This document shows, one piece after another, positions 26,443 through 36,480 of a stretch of DNA of 64,000 bases. Location: NCBI GenBank assembly GCA_902806065.1, contig CADCVE010000001.1, positions 62,001 to 126,000 on the forward strand. Direction: 5' to 3'. The notes under the pieces are model-generated. The model saw only the letters and a program-made list of their open reading frames with translations. It was not told the DNA's origin and searched no databases. Numbering within the stretch: position 1 is the first letter of the stretch; the number at the start of each line of letters is the position of its first letter. The DNA comes from an uncultured Rubrobacteraceae bacterium. Its GTDB lineage: Bacteria > Actinomycetota > Rubrobacteria > Rubrobacterales > Rubrobacteraceae. Both the position numbers and the translations under genes were made by a program.

Positions 26443-26735
26443 GTGGCGCAAATCAAAATCTACGGTGTCGGAGAACATCTCGGTCCGATCAAATCCAGGC
26501 TCTCCTGTGTGTTCCGCTCTTGTGCCGTGGATGCGCTCTCGTTCCCGCAAGATAAACGGGCGCACCACTTCTTTTTGCTCGAAGCCGAGGACTTTCGACG
26601 AATGAAGAACCTGATTCGCCTGCTGTTAGAGAGTGCAAAGGGATCTGTACGTGGTCCCCGCTGACCTCGAAGTGACGATCCGGAGACGCCGAAACACAAC
26701 TGGAGTCTGCACCCGTCGTGCACAGCACCGAAGCC
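26443..26735 (+). pseudogene. Decayed tautomerase-family gene (4-oxalocrotonate tautomerase-like, PF14552 type)
   Basis: From GTG 26443 the frame reads VAQIKIYGVGEHLGPIKSRL and then ALSFPQDKRAHHFFLLEAEDF, which I recognise as the first half of a tautomerase-2 protein. It then jumps directly to RRMKNLIRLLLES, so the central YTIIEISMFEGR-type block of about 25 residues is missing. After DLEVTI the frame is lost and the expected ETPKHNWSL continues in another frame (near 26687-26715). One deletion plus one frameshift indicate a pseudogene, although a shortened 74-residue product ending at 26664 could be made. Confidence 0.75.
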
Positions 26736-26831
26736 GGCCCGGCGCTTCATGACCCAACGAGCCAACCATGCTTGAAGAAATGCACCATCGTCGAAGTAAA
26801 AGAGTCGGTAGCTGGCGGCTATAATCAACCC

Positions 26832-27821
26832 GTGATCCTCGCTATAGAAACCTCCTGCGATGATACGTGCGCCGCTGTTCTAGACTCCAACGGCCGCCGC
26901 GCCCTCTCCAACGTCGTGCACACCCAGACCGAGCACGAGCGCTACGGTGGCGTCGTCCCCGAAGTTGCCTCCCGCGCTCACCTCGAACGCCTCGACGGCG
27001 TAGTGGAGAAGGCACTCACCGATGCCAGAATAGACTTGGATGAGATCGGGCGCATTGCGGTCACGGTGCGGCCGGGACTCATCGGGGCGCTCCTCGTTGG
27101 TCTCTCCGCCGCCAAGGGGCTCGCCTACGCGCGCAAGCTCCCCCTGGTACCCGTAAACCACCTCGAAGGCCACGTCGCCGCCGCCTACCTCGCCGATCCT
27201 ACTCTCGAACCGCCCTTCGTTGCCCTCATCGCCTCCGGCGGGCACACCGCCCTCTACTCCGTAACCGCGGGTGGACTGAACCTCCTCGGCCAGACCTTTG
27301 ACGACGCCGCAGGCGAGGCTCTCGACAAGGGCGCCCGTATGCTCGGACTCGGCTTCCCCGGTGGCCCCGCTATCTCCGGGGCCGCGAGTAACGCCGACGA
27401 CCCGGAGCGTTACGAGTTCCCTGTCGCCCTCAAGGACAAGAATAACCTCGACTTCAGCTTCTCCGGCCTCAAGACCAGCCTGCTCTACAAGCTGAAGGCG
27501 CTCGGCGAGGAGAAGGTCCGGGAAGAGTTGCCGAACCTGGCCGCGGGCTACGAGGCGGCCGTCGTGGAGGCGCTCTCTCGCAAGCTATTGCGGGCGGCGG
27601 AGATACACAATGCCCCGGCGCTGGTCGTCGCGGGAGGTGTGGCCGCCAACGCTTCTCTGCGCCGTACCGTAACCGGAGAGTGCGAGAGGCGGGGCATCAG
27701 GCTCGTCATCCCGCCGCCCGATCTGTGCACCGACAACGCGGCCATGATCGGGGCCGCCGCCGCGACCACTCTCGCCATCCCCTTCCCGGACTACCTCAGC
27801 ATCAACGCACGCAGCGTGTAG
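26832..27821 (+). CDS. tsaD: tRNA N6-adenosine threonylcarbamoyltransferase TsaD
   Basis: 329 residues from GTG 26832 (an upstream in-frame extension to 26718 is not part of the family). MILAIETSCDDTCAAV, the metal ligands in HLEGHVAAAYL, LIASGGHTALY, GEALDKGARMLGL, FSFSGLKT and VVAGGVAANASLR, and CTDNAAMIG complete the ASKHA fold. It transfers the threonylcarbamoyl group to A37 of tRNA, with TsaB and TsaE encoded just upstream. Confidence 0.96.
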   Translation: MILAIETSCDDTCAAVLDSNGRRALSNVVHTQTEHERYGGVVPEVASRAHLERLDGVVEKALTDARIDLDEIGRIAVTVRPGLIGALLVGLSAAKGLAYARKLPLVPVNHLEGHVAAAYLADPTLEPPFVALIASGGHTALYSVTAGGLNLLGQTFDDAAGEALDKGARMLGLGFPGGPAISGAASNADDPERYEFPVALKDKNNLDFSFSGLKTSLLYKLKALGEEKVREELPNLAAGYEAAVVEALSRKLLRAAEIHNAPALVVAGGVAANASLRRTVTGECERRGIRLVIPPPDLCTDNAAMIGAAAATTLAIPFPDYLSINARSV

Positions 27822-27999
27822 AGATCGCCAGCGCGAGTACGGATGCCCCGCCGGGATGAAACGCGATACTCGCTGCTTGCGTCGCGGTTGATGCTTGCTC
27901 TTGACGGAAGATAGCTACTCTGCAAAAGTACGGGAGCATCCAATTGCCGTTCGATGTTTCCTTAGAATGCCTGGAGGCGTGTAATGGAGGGAGAGTAGC

Positions 28000-30015
28000 C
28001 TGCTAACGGGTTCCAAGTTCGCGAGGGTGTCGTACGCTTTATTCACCGTGGCCGTATTGCTTGCCTTTATGAAGCTCAGCGGTGTTGTGGGCGTGAAGCC
28101 TCTCTTTCTGAGGATGGTGCCCGCGACGACGGTCGCAGAGGCCGTGGAGCCGGTGTCCGCGGAGAAGGCACTTTGGGGCGAGTTGCTGGACCTGCCCGGC
28201 GCGGAGGATTTTGTCCCGGCTCCCGTCGGACATTTGCTAACCACAAACTCCGAAGATCCAACACCGCCGGGCGGAGAGGACCACGCCGGGACTCGAAACG
28301 AGGCCGAGGAACCGTTCGTCGCAGCATCGCAAGATGAAATCCCGGTCTTCCATCGTCCCTCGTTACGGAATGGCCGGGATGTTAGCGGCGGGCCGGTCTG
28401 CGGTAACCTCGGAGATTTACCTAAGAGTAGCCGGGCCGTCTTCCCGCTCCCGAGGGACTACTTCAACTCTTATGAAGACACGTGGGGCGCGGCGCGTCCG
28501 CAGGGCGGGCACGAGGGCAGCGACTTGATGAGCCCGGCCGGAACGCCGGAGTTTGCGATCACTGACGGCGATCTGGTCCCGGTCAGGAGGTCCAACGAGA
28601 ACGGCTGGAACAGGCTCGGCGGCTACACGGTAATGCTCCAGGCGGCCTACGACGCGGGGCCGATCAAGAAAGGCGACCTCTTCTACTACGCCCACATGGA
28701 CCAGAAGAGCGCCCTTCCCATCGGCACGAAAGTCCGGGCCGGACAGCAGATAGGCGTCGTCGGCGACACCGGCGAGGGCCGCGAAGGCACCCGGGGTAAG
28801 TTCCCGCCGCACCTCCACCTTGGCTGGTACGACGCCGGCGCTAGCGCTTCCACGGGCCCCCGCACGAACCTGCAGTCCGGCGCAATGAACCCATACCCGC
28901 TACTCCTGTGGCTCGAACAGAACGGTGGCGCCGTCTCCGGTGGCACGGACGCATCGTACTGCGAGGCCCCCCAGGAGCCCGTCCCCGATTCCCCCTCTAC
29001 GAGCTCCGATCTCGACACCGGCTACGAGAACGACGCCCGGCCCAGCCCCATCGTCGGCCAGAGCCACGATGCTCACAACCACCCCCCGGAGCAAGAGCCC
29101 GCTCGCGAGAACCTCTCAAACGAGAACAACGCAGCGGGTGAGCCCGAAACGTTCGCAGCTACGGACAGCAGCCCAATCACGGAGTCGGAAACGGAGCCAG
29201 GAGCAGGTCCGGCCGGCAGGACTGAGGCTAACGATAAGTCGAAGGGCGAGGGTGGAGAGACCCCCACGCCGGACGAGACCGAGCCGGCTCCGGAACAGGT
29301 GTCCCCTCCGTCCACGGGAGACGACTCGCCAGTCGTAGGGGACCAGGAGAAGGTTCCGCTCCCTGCGCCCTCACAAGCAGACCGAACCTCGCGCCCGTCT
29401 TACACTCCCATCCTCGCGAACGCGTTCGACAAGGACCTGCAATACGGTGATAAGGCGGACAAGAAGAAGCATAAGAAGAAAAATAAGCAGAACAACAAGA
29501 ACCCTGAGCCGGCCGCCCGCGCCGAACCGAAAGACGAGCGCTCCAAAGAGAATCGAGCGGACGCTCCAGACGAGGCCGCGGAATCCAAGGATGGAGCCTC
29601 CCCGTCGTCCGCTCACCAACCGGAAGGGAAGAAGACCGGCGGCCAGCGGTGTGCATCTCCACGAGGAGGTCCGGACAAGGGATACGACGTACACGTTACC
29701 CGCGCTCGCGGCCAGACTGACGCTCAGAGAACTCCTATCAAATATGATGAGTGGCTGAAAGCCGTCGAAGGTGACCCCGAGATGCGTATGCAAGGAGCCG
29801 TGAAGACTACAACTGGCTCCGGTGAGACGCTCCGCTACGAGAATGAGGGTTTAGCGGTGTGGACCGGGCATCCGGTGTGCAGAGAAGTCTGGTTTGACCT
29901 GCGCGGGGGAAACATTGTGGTCGAGAACACGGACGAACTCATTATCGAGAAGATGCGGGAGATCTCCGCCACACTGAACGCGAAAGTACAGGGCCACGGC
30001 GGCGAGGAGTATTGA
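28000..30015 (+). CDS. Large secreted M23/LytM-type protein with basic linker and C-terminal VHVTRA...GEEY domain
   Basis: 671 residues from CTG 28000 (eight bases after GGAGGG) or 662 from GTG 28027, which has no ribosome site. The N-terminus has a membrane segment (ALFTVAVLLAFMKLSGVVGV). Residues about 160-300 form an M23 fold (GGHEGSDLMSPAGTPEFA, FYYAHMDQ, GTKVRAGQQIGVVGDTG, PPHLHLGW) with His and Asp ligands visible. A 200-residue Pro/Glu/Ser linker ends in a lysine block (DKKKHKKKNKQNNK). The last 110 residues (YDVHVTRA, IKYDEWLKAVEGDPEMRM, VWFDLRGGNIVVENTDE, VQGHGGEEY) resemble a small stand-alone protein family of unknown function. Such a fusion is unusual. Confidence 0.78.
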   Translation: MLTGSKFARVSYALFTVAVLLAFMKLSGVVGVKPLFLRMVPATTVAEAVEPVSAEKALWGELLDLPGAEDFVPAPVGHLLTTNSEDPTPPGGEDHAGTRNEAEEPFVAASQDEIPVFHRPSLRNGRDVSGGPVCGNLGDLPKSSRAVFPLPRDYFNSYEDTWGAARPQGGHEGSDLMSPAGTPEFAITDGDLVPVRRSNENGWNRLGGYTVMLQAAYDAGPIKKGDLFYYAHMDQKSALPIGTKVRAGQQIGVVGDTGEGREGTRGKFPPHLHLGWYDAGASASTGPRTNLQSGAMNPYPLLLWLEQNGGAVSGGTDASYCEAPQEPVPDSPSTSSDLDTGYENDARPSPIVGQSHDAHNHPPEQEPARENLSNENNAAGEPETFAATDSSPITESETEPGAGPAGRTEANDKSKGEGGETPTPDETEPAPEQVSPPSTGDDSPVVGDQEKVPLPAPSQADRTSRPSYTPILANAFDKDLQYGDKADKKKHKKKNKQNNKNPEPAARAEPKDERSKENRADAPDEAAESKDGASPSSAHQPEGKKTGGQRCASPRGGPDKGYDVHVTRARGQTDAQRTPIKYDEWLKAVEGDPEMRMQGAVKTTTGSGETLRYENEGLAVWTGHPVCREVWFDLRGGNIVVENTDELIIEKMREISATLNAKVQGHGGEEY

Positions 30016-30123
30016 TCGGCTGTCGGCGATCAGCTGGTCAGTAGCGAGTTACGCGCGGTTTGCTTCCTTATGGCGAGTGGATTCTTCAAGGCTTTTAGCT
30101 GAAGGCTGACGCCTGACCGCTAT

Positions 30124-30363
30124 TCAAGAGAGCGCCCGATCGCGTTCCGCCCCGGTGAGGACGGTGCTCCGGGCGCACTTCATACACGTGGCGTGTACGT
30201 TCTCCGGGTGGTCGTTGAGATACAGCAGTACCATCTTCTTTGGAACCCGGTACAGGATATGCACGGTGTTCTCGCCACATGCCTCGCAGGGGCGCTCCTC
30301 GCGGCCAAGCTCTTTTGGCAATCGGCTCAGGCCGGGCAGTCGGTCGGGACGAAATATGCTCAT
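30124..30363 (-). CDS. Small zinc-ribbon protein
   Basis: 79 residues. Two CxxC knuckles, RPCEACGENT and ATCMKCARST, sit about 35 residues apart with regular beta-like sequence between (VHILYRVPKKMVLLYL), which fits a single zinc ribbon. Divergent from groEL. Function unknown. Confidence 0.7.
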   Translation of the reverse strand: MSIFRPDRLPGLSRLPKELGREERPCEACGENTVHILYRVPKKMVLLYLNDHPENVHATCMKCARSTVLTGAERDRALS

Positions 30364-30365
30364 GT

Positions 30366-30394
30366 TTGAATTGTAACCTCACTCGGATTATACT
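30366..30394 (+). promoter_or_regulatory. Vegetative-type promoter of groEL
   Basis: TTGAAT (30366-30371) and TATACT (30389-30394) are separated by 17 bp and lie just upstream of the CIRCE element, the expected order for an HrcA-controlled promoter. Confidence 0.7.
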
Positions 30395-30402
30395 TCGGGA
30401 TG

Positions 30403-30429
30403 TTGGCACTCTCGTGGGAAGAGTGCCGA
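30403..30429 (+). promoter_or_regulatory. CIRCE operator (HrcA binding site) of groEL
   Basis: TTGGCACTC, nine bases, GAGTGCCGA: a near-perfect match to the CIRCE inverted repeat TTAGCACTC-N9-GAGTGCTAA. It sits about 50 bp upstream of the groEL start, so heat-shock control by HrcA is expected. Confidence 0.92.
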
Positions 30430-30465
30430 AAGCGGTAGTTTTGCCGCAATTGTTCTGCAGTCTAG

Positions 30466-32103
<1,638 letters not shown>

Positions 32104-32129
32104 GGAGTCTCCAAAAAGAGGCTCTTCCA

Positions 32130-32160
32130 GGCGGCGCCCTTTGGGGCGCCGCCGTTTTCG
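32130..32160 (+). terminator. Rho-independent terminator of groEL
   Basis: GGCGGCGCCC, loop TTTG, GGGCGCCGCC, then GTTTTCG: a ten-base-pair GC stem followed by a short T-run, 27 bp after the groEL stop. Confidence 0.85.
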
Positions 32161-32245
32161 TTCGGGTTCTTTAAGATATTTGTTTCTAGTAGCGGAGAAT
32201 GGGTACAGAAGCGGGCGATGTGACAGCTGAACGGGAGGTAAAGGC

Positions 32246-32332
32246 ATGAGGGGTGGAGTAGGCGGTATCGTCGGCCTTATAGTGGTGATCATTCTGATAA
32301 TAGTGCTGCTTAGGATAGTGGGCCTTTTCTAG
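32246..32332 (+). CDS. 28-residue hydrophobic peptide, copy 1
   Basis: ATG start with GGGAGG seven bases upstream. The peptide begins MRGGVGGIVG and continues as one membrane helix (LIVVIILIIVLLRIVGLF) with a single Arg near the end. The neighbouring copy at 32492 has the same length, ribosome-site context and residue pattern but differs at many bases, mostly conservatively. That indicates selection on the peptide. Too short for default gene finders. Function unknown; membrane-embedded regulatory or stress peptide is a guess. Confidence 0.8.
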   Translation: MRGGVGGIVGLIVVIILIIVLLRIVGLF

Positions 32333-32403
32333 ACCCTCTCCGGCCACTCTAGCTCGTCGGGAACGGGAGAAGATTTTGATGCTCTCAACCCATCGCGTGC
32401 TCC

Positions 32404-32432
32404 GAACTTGCGGTGCCAAGCACCGCAAGTTC
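32404..32432. terminator. 13-bp perfect hairpin between the twin peptide genes
   Basis: GAACTTGCGGTGC, CAA, GCACCGCAAGTTC: 13 perfect pairs and a three-base loop, with no T-run after it. It may separate the two peptide transcripts or act as an mRNA-stabilising element. Confidence 0.5.
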
Positions 32433-32491
32433 GAGACTGGCATGTACCATCGGTAGTTGGGATCTAGTCTCGTTAGAGGGGAGGTAAGAGC

Positions 32492-32578
32492 GTGCAGGGA
32501 GGAGTAGGCGGAATAATTAGCCTTATAGTGGCGGTTATCCTAGTTATAGTGCTGCTCAGGGTATTGGGTATCTTCTAA
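32492..32578 (+). CDS. 28-residue hydrophobic peptide, copy 2
   Basis: GTG start with GGGGAGG about seven bases upstream. The peptide begins MQGGVGGIIS and ends ILVIVLLRVLGIF, with the same length, glycine start and penultimate Arg as copy 1. Both copies are preceded by the near-identical string GGGAGGTAA. Paralogous, independently translated. Confidence 0.8.
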   Translation: MQGGVGGIISLIVAVILVIVLLRVLGIF

Positions 32579-32663
32579 ACCCTTTCCGGCTCCTTGACCG
32601 CGAGTGCCGGTCGGGTGTACCCTAAGACAGACTTGCGGTACCTTATAGATAGCAGGCGGCGAG

Positions 32664-32695
32664 AGCCCACAGGGAGAAACCTTGTGGGCTTTCGC
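32664..32695 (+). terminator. Hairpin upstream of guaB3 (terminator or attenuator)
   Basis: AGCCCACAGG, loop, CCTTGTGGGCT form an 11-pair stem with one G-T pair, followed by TTCGCG. It lies 45 bp before guaB3, so it could end the peptide transcript or attenuate guaB3. Confidence 0.45.
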
Positions 32696-32737
32696 GTACC
32701 CATCTAGAGAGCGACGAGAAAGGCGGCCCCATCAAAT

Positions 32738-33895
32738 ATGGATATTGAGATCGGCAAAGGCAAAACGGGCCGGCGGGCTTACGGGCTCGACGAGATAGCC
32801 ATCGTCCCGAGCCGCCGGACCCGCGATCCGCAGGACGTGGACATTTCCTGGTCGCTCGGCAACCTGCAACTGGACCTCCCGTGTCTGGCGAGTGCGCTCG
32901 ACGCTGCCGTCGACCCCAAGACCGCGGGCCTCATCGGCGCTATGGGCGGCCTCGCCGTCCTCAACCTCGAGGGGTTGCAGACGCGCTACGAGGACCCCGC
33001 GCCGGTCTTCGAGGAGATAGCGAGCCTGCCGGAGCAGAAGGTCACACGCATCATGCAGGAGATCTACGCTGAGCCTATAAAAGAGGAGCTCATCTTCCGC
33101 CGCGTCCAGCAGATAAAGGATCAGGGTGTGATCGCCGCGGCCAGCCTCACCCCGCAGCGCGTCGAGCGTTATCACCGGGCCGCCATAGAAGCCGGTCTCG
33201 ACGTACTCGTCATCCAGGGCACCGTCGTCTCCGCCGAGCACGTCTCCAGGAGCGTCGAGCCCCTGAACCTCATGCAGTTCGTCCCGTCGCTAAACGTACC
33301 CGTGATCGTCGGTGGCTGTGCCAGCTACTCCACCGCCCTGCACCTCATGCGCACCGGGGCCGTAGGCGTCCTCGTCGGGGTCGGACCCGGCCGTATCTGC
33401 ACCACGCGCGGTGTGTTGGGCATCGGTGTCCCGCAGGCGACCGCCGTGGCCGACGCCGCCGCCGCGAGGATGCGCCATTACCTGGAGACGGGCGAGTACG
33501 TCAACGTCATCGCCGACGGCGGGATGCGCACGGGCGGGGACATCGCCAAGACCATAACCTGCGGGGCCGATGCCGTGATGCTCGGGAGCGCGTTCGCCAA
33601 GGCAGAGGAGGCCCCCGGGCGAGGCTACTCGTGGGGCATGGCGACCTTCCACCCGACGCTCCCGCGAGGGACGCGCATCAAGACGACCATTACGGGTACT
33701 CTGGAGGAGATCCTCACCGGGCCCGCCCACGAAAACGACGGGACCCGCAACCTCATGGGCGCTCTCAGTACCAGCATGGCTACCACCGGATACCAGAACA
33801 TAAAAGAGTTCCAGAAGGCTGAAGTGATATACGCTCCGTCATTCCATACCGAAGGCAAGCAAGAGCAGGTCGCCCAGCACGTCGGGATGGGTTAG
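32738..33895 (+). CDS. guaB3: GuaB3-family IMP dehydrogenase-related protein
   Basis: 385 residues, shorter than classical IMP dehydrogenase because the CBS pair is absent. [54 protein letters not shown] with the catalytic-loop Cys, and [16 protein letters not shown] are characteristic of the actinobacterial GuaB3 group. It probably takes part in guanine nucleotide synthesis with guaA, 12 bp downstream; whether it oxidises IMP here cannot be told. Confidence 0.93.
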   Translation: MDIEIGKGKTGRRAYGLDEIAIVPSRRTRDPQDVDISWSLGNLQLDLPCLASALDAAVDPKTAGLIGAMGGLAVLNLEGLQTRYEDPAPVFEEIASLPEQKVTRIMQEIYAEPIKEELIFRRVQQIKDQGVIAAASLTPQRVERYHRAAIEAGLDVLVIQGTVVSAEHVSRSVEPLNLMQFVPSLNVPVIVGGCASYSTALHLMRTGAVGVLVGVGPGRICTTRGVLGIGVPQATAVADAAAARMRHYLETGEYVNVIADGGMRTGGDIAKTITCGADAVMLGSAFAKAEEAPGRGYSWGMATFHPTLPRGTRIKTTITGTLEEILTGPAHENDGTRNLMGALSTSMATTGYQNIKEFQKAEVIYAPSFHTEGKQEQVAQHVGMG

Positions 33896-33907
33896 GGGTA
33901 CCTGGCC

Positions 33908-35431
33908 TTGATCCTCGTCCTCGACTTCGGCGGTCAATACGCCCAGCTCATCGCCCGGCGCGTGCGAGAAGCTCGCGTCTACTCGGAGCTGATCCCCTAC
34001 GATACTCCCGTCGAAGAGATACTGGCGCGCGAGCCGGAGGGCATCATCCTCTCCGGCGGGCCGAATAGCGTCTACGGCGAACGCGCGCCGCGAGTGGACC
34101 CGAGGCTCTTCGATCTCGGTACGCCGACTCTGGGCATTTGCTACGGGATGCAACTCATGGCTCTGGAGATGGGTGGGAAGGTGGAGTCCGCTCAGATCCG
34201 GGAGTACGGCCGCTCTGACCTGTGTATCAAGGAGCATGGGCTGCTCTTCGCCGGCACCCCGGACGAGCAGATAGCGTGGACTAGCCACGGGGACGCCGTC
34301 CTGGCGGTCCCGGAGGGCTTTAGCGTGACGGCGGAGACGCCCTCCGTGCCAATAATCGCCTTCGAGGAACCGGAGCGGGGGTTCTTCGGGGTGCAGTTTC
34401 ATCCGGAGGTGCGACATACCGGGTATGGGATGGAGATCATCAAGAACTTTCTCTTCGAGTCTTGCGGCTGCACCCCGGACTGGACGCCGGTCAACATCAT
34501 TACCGATGCTGTGGAGAAGATCCGGGAACAGGTCGGGAACGCTAAGGTTATATGTGGCCTCTCCGGTGGCGTGGACTCCTCGACGGCGGCGATGCTCGTC
34601 CACCGGGCTATCGGTGACAACCTTACGTGCGTGTTCGTGGACCACGGGTTGCTACGGCATAACGAGGCGGAGCAGGTCGTCGAGGCTTTCGGCAAGAACT
34701 CGGACGTGCCTCTGGTCCATGTGGAGGCCAAAGACCGGTTTGTTAGCAAACTCTCGGGTGTCGTAGACCCGGAGGAGAAGCGGAAGATCATTGGGGAGGA
34801 GTTTATCCGCACCTTCGAGGTGGAGGCTGGCAAGATAGCGGAGGACGCGAAGTTCCTCGTACAGGGGACGCTTTACTCGGACGTCATAGAGAGCGGGACT
34901 CGCGACGCGGCGAAGATAAAGAGCCACCACAACGTTGGCGGGCTGCCGGAGATCATGGACCTCGACCTCGTGGAACCATTGCGCAGCCTGTTCAAGGATG
35001 AGGTCCGCGTCGTGGCGGCGGAACTCGGGATGCCGGAGCGTATGGTGTGGCGCCAGCCATTCCCGGGGCCGGGGCTGGCTATCAGGATCATCGGCGACGT
35101 CACGGCAGAGCGGCTGGAGATACTGCGCAAAGCTGACTTCGTGTTGCAGGATGAGATTCGCGCCGCCGGTCTCTACCGAGATCTCTGGCAGAGCTTCGCC
35201 GTGCTCCCGGCGATCCACTCCGTGGGCGTCATGGGCGACGCGAGGACTTACGCTTACCCCGTCGTTATAAGAGCCGTGACCAGCGACGATGCGATGACCG
35301 CCGACTGGGCGCGGCTACCGTACGATCTGCTGGAGCGGGTGAGCAACCGCATTATCAACGAGGTCTCCGGGGTAAACCGGGTGGCGCTGGACATCACCAG
35401 CAAGCCGCCGGGCACCATTGAGTGGGAGTAG
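33908..35431 (+). CDS. guaA: GMP synthase (glutamine-hydrolysing)
   Basis: 507 residues, TTG start. The N-terminal class-I amidotransferase has the Cys nucleophile in [10 protein letters not shown] and the His-Glu of FHPEVRHT. The ATP-pyrophosphatase domain has [14 protein letters not shown], and the C-terminal dimerisation domain has [13 protein letters not shown] and [28 protein letters not shown] in pieces, ending GTIEWE. It aminates XMP to GMP. Codon wobble shifts from C-rich to G-rich after about 34140. Confidence 0.97.
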   Translation: MILVLDFGGQYAQLIARRVREARVYSELIPYDTPVEEILAREPEGIILSGGPNSVYGERAPRVDPRLFDLGTPTLGICYGMQLMALEMGGKVESAQIREYGRSDLCIKEHGLLFAGTPDEQIAWTSHGDAVLAVPEGFSVTAETPSVPIIAFEEPERGFFGVQFHPEVRHTGYGMEIIKNFLFESCGCTPDWTPVNIITDAVEKIREQVGNAKVICGLSGGVDSSTAAMLVHRAIGDNLTCVFVDHGLLRHNEAEQVVEAFGKNSDVPLVHVEAKDRFVSKLSGVVDPEEKRKIIGEEFIRTFEVEAGKIAEDAKFLVQGTLYSDVIESGTRDAAKIKSHHNVGGLPEIMDLDLVEPLRSLFKDEVRVVAAELGMPERMVWRQPFPGPGLAIRIIGDVTAERLEILRKADFVLQDEIRAAGLYRDLWQSFAVLPAIHSVGVMGDARTYAYPVVIRAVTSDDAMTADWARLPYDLLERVSNRIINEVSGVNRVALDITSKPPGTIEWE

Positions 35432-35490
35432 GACTAGTCCAAAACGCCGCGCTCCCGTAAGTGACTCTTGTACGCATTCGCCGGTACGTT

Positions 35491-35518
35491 TTGATTTAAC
35501 CTAGAGTTTTCGTACCTT
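35491..35518 (+). promoter_or_regulatory. Putative promoter of the ugp operon
   Basis: TTGATT (35491) and TACCTT (35513) with a 16-bp spacer lie just before the first ugp gene. Two TTTAACC copies, 22 bp apart (35495 and 35517), overlap them and might be part of a regulator site. Confidence 0.4.
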
Positions 35519-35535
35519 TAACCAAACAGCGTGCG

Positions 35536-36480
35536 GTGGTAGCTAGCATGCCACGGGTGCGCGTAGGGAGAGACAAGCGAGCGGAAGACGGCGGCGCGAA
35601 GAAGCATCGCGTACAGCGGGAGCACCTTCTGTTTCTAGCGTTTATCGCGCCCAACTTCCTGCTCCTGGGCGTCTTTACTTACTGGCCGATGATCTATCAG
35701 GGCTACCTGAGCCTGACCCGTTGGAACATGCTAGCCCCACGCAAGACGTTCGTGGGGCTAGACAACTATGCCAGCATGTTCGGTGGAGTGGAGTTCTGGG
35801 GGGTGCTGTTCAAGACGTTCTACTTTATGGGCACGGTCGTGTTGGGCAGCGTGGCCCTCGGCCTGGCTATCGCTATATTGCTCAACCAGCGGCTGCGGGG
35901 ACGTAACTTCGTGCGCTCCGTGGTCTTCGCGCCGGTGATCCTCAGTGGGGCAGCCGTCGGACTCGTATGGGCCTACATCTTCGATCCGAACTACGGGCTC
36001 ATGCGGACTTTTCTGGAGCCCATAGGGATATCCTCGCCGGACTGGCTCGGTAGCACCGAGTATGCGATGCCTGCCATCATCATCGTGTACCTGTGGAAGA
36101 GCCTCGGGTTCAGCGTAGTGATCTACCTGGCCGGGTTGCAGAATATTTCGAAGGACCTTTACGAGGCCGCGCGGATAGACGGCGCGAGCAAGTGGGTCCT
36201 TTTCCGGCACATAACGTTGCCACAGCTCTCCCCGGTGACCTTTTTCGTGGTGTTGACCACGATCATCAACTCCTTTCAGGCTTTCGATATCATCGCCGTG
36301 ATGACTGGCGGGGGGCCGGCGGGCGCTACGACCACCCTGATCTGGTACATCTACCAGGAGGCATTTGTTGCATTCAGGGCCGGCACTGCTGCGGCGGCGG
36401 CGATCGTCATGTTCTTGCTGCTGTTGGTCATAGCGGTCTTCCAAATTCGTTATTCGCAGCGGGGGGTGCATTACAAGTGA
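35536..36480 (+). CDS. ugpA: ABC transporter permease, UgpA/MalF-like
   Basis: 314 residues with six transmembrane helices and the EAA loop YEAARIDGASKWVLFRHITLP (split at the hinge) that contacts the ATPase. NFVRSVVFAPVILSGAAVGLVW is typical of sugar/glycerol-phosphate importers. GTG 35536 or ATG 35548 may be the start. Its partners follow directly: permease 2 (GTGA overlap), binding protein and a phosphodiesterase. Together they suggest uptake of glycerophosphodiesters or glycerol-3-phosphate. No ATPase gene is in the cluster. Confidence 0.85.
   Translation: MVASMPRVRVGRDKRAEDGGAKKHRVQREHLLFLAFIAPNFLLLGVFTYWPMIYQGYLSLTRWNMLAPRKTFVGLDNYASMFGGVEFWGVLFKTFYFMGTVVLGSVALGLAIAILLNQRLRGRNFVRSVVFAPVILSGAAVGLVWAYIFDPNYGLMRTFLEPIGISSPDWLGSTEYAMPAIIIVYLWKSLGFSVVIYLAGLQNISKDLYEAARIDGASKWVLFRHITLPQLSPVTFFVVLTTIINSFQAFDIIAVMTGGGPAGATTTLIWYIYQEAFVAFRAGTAAAAAIVMFLLLLVIAVFQIRYSQRGVHYK

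Noticed and set aside
35495-35523. Two TTTAACC repeats 22 bp apart as a Pho box before ugpA
   Set aside because: They overlap the likely -35 and -10 and lie too close to the start for an activator site; not seen in that form at the pst promoters.
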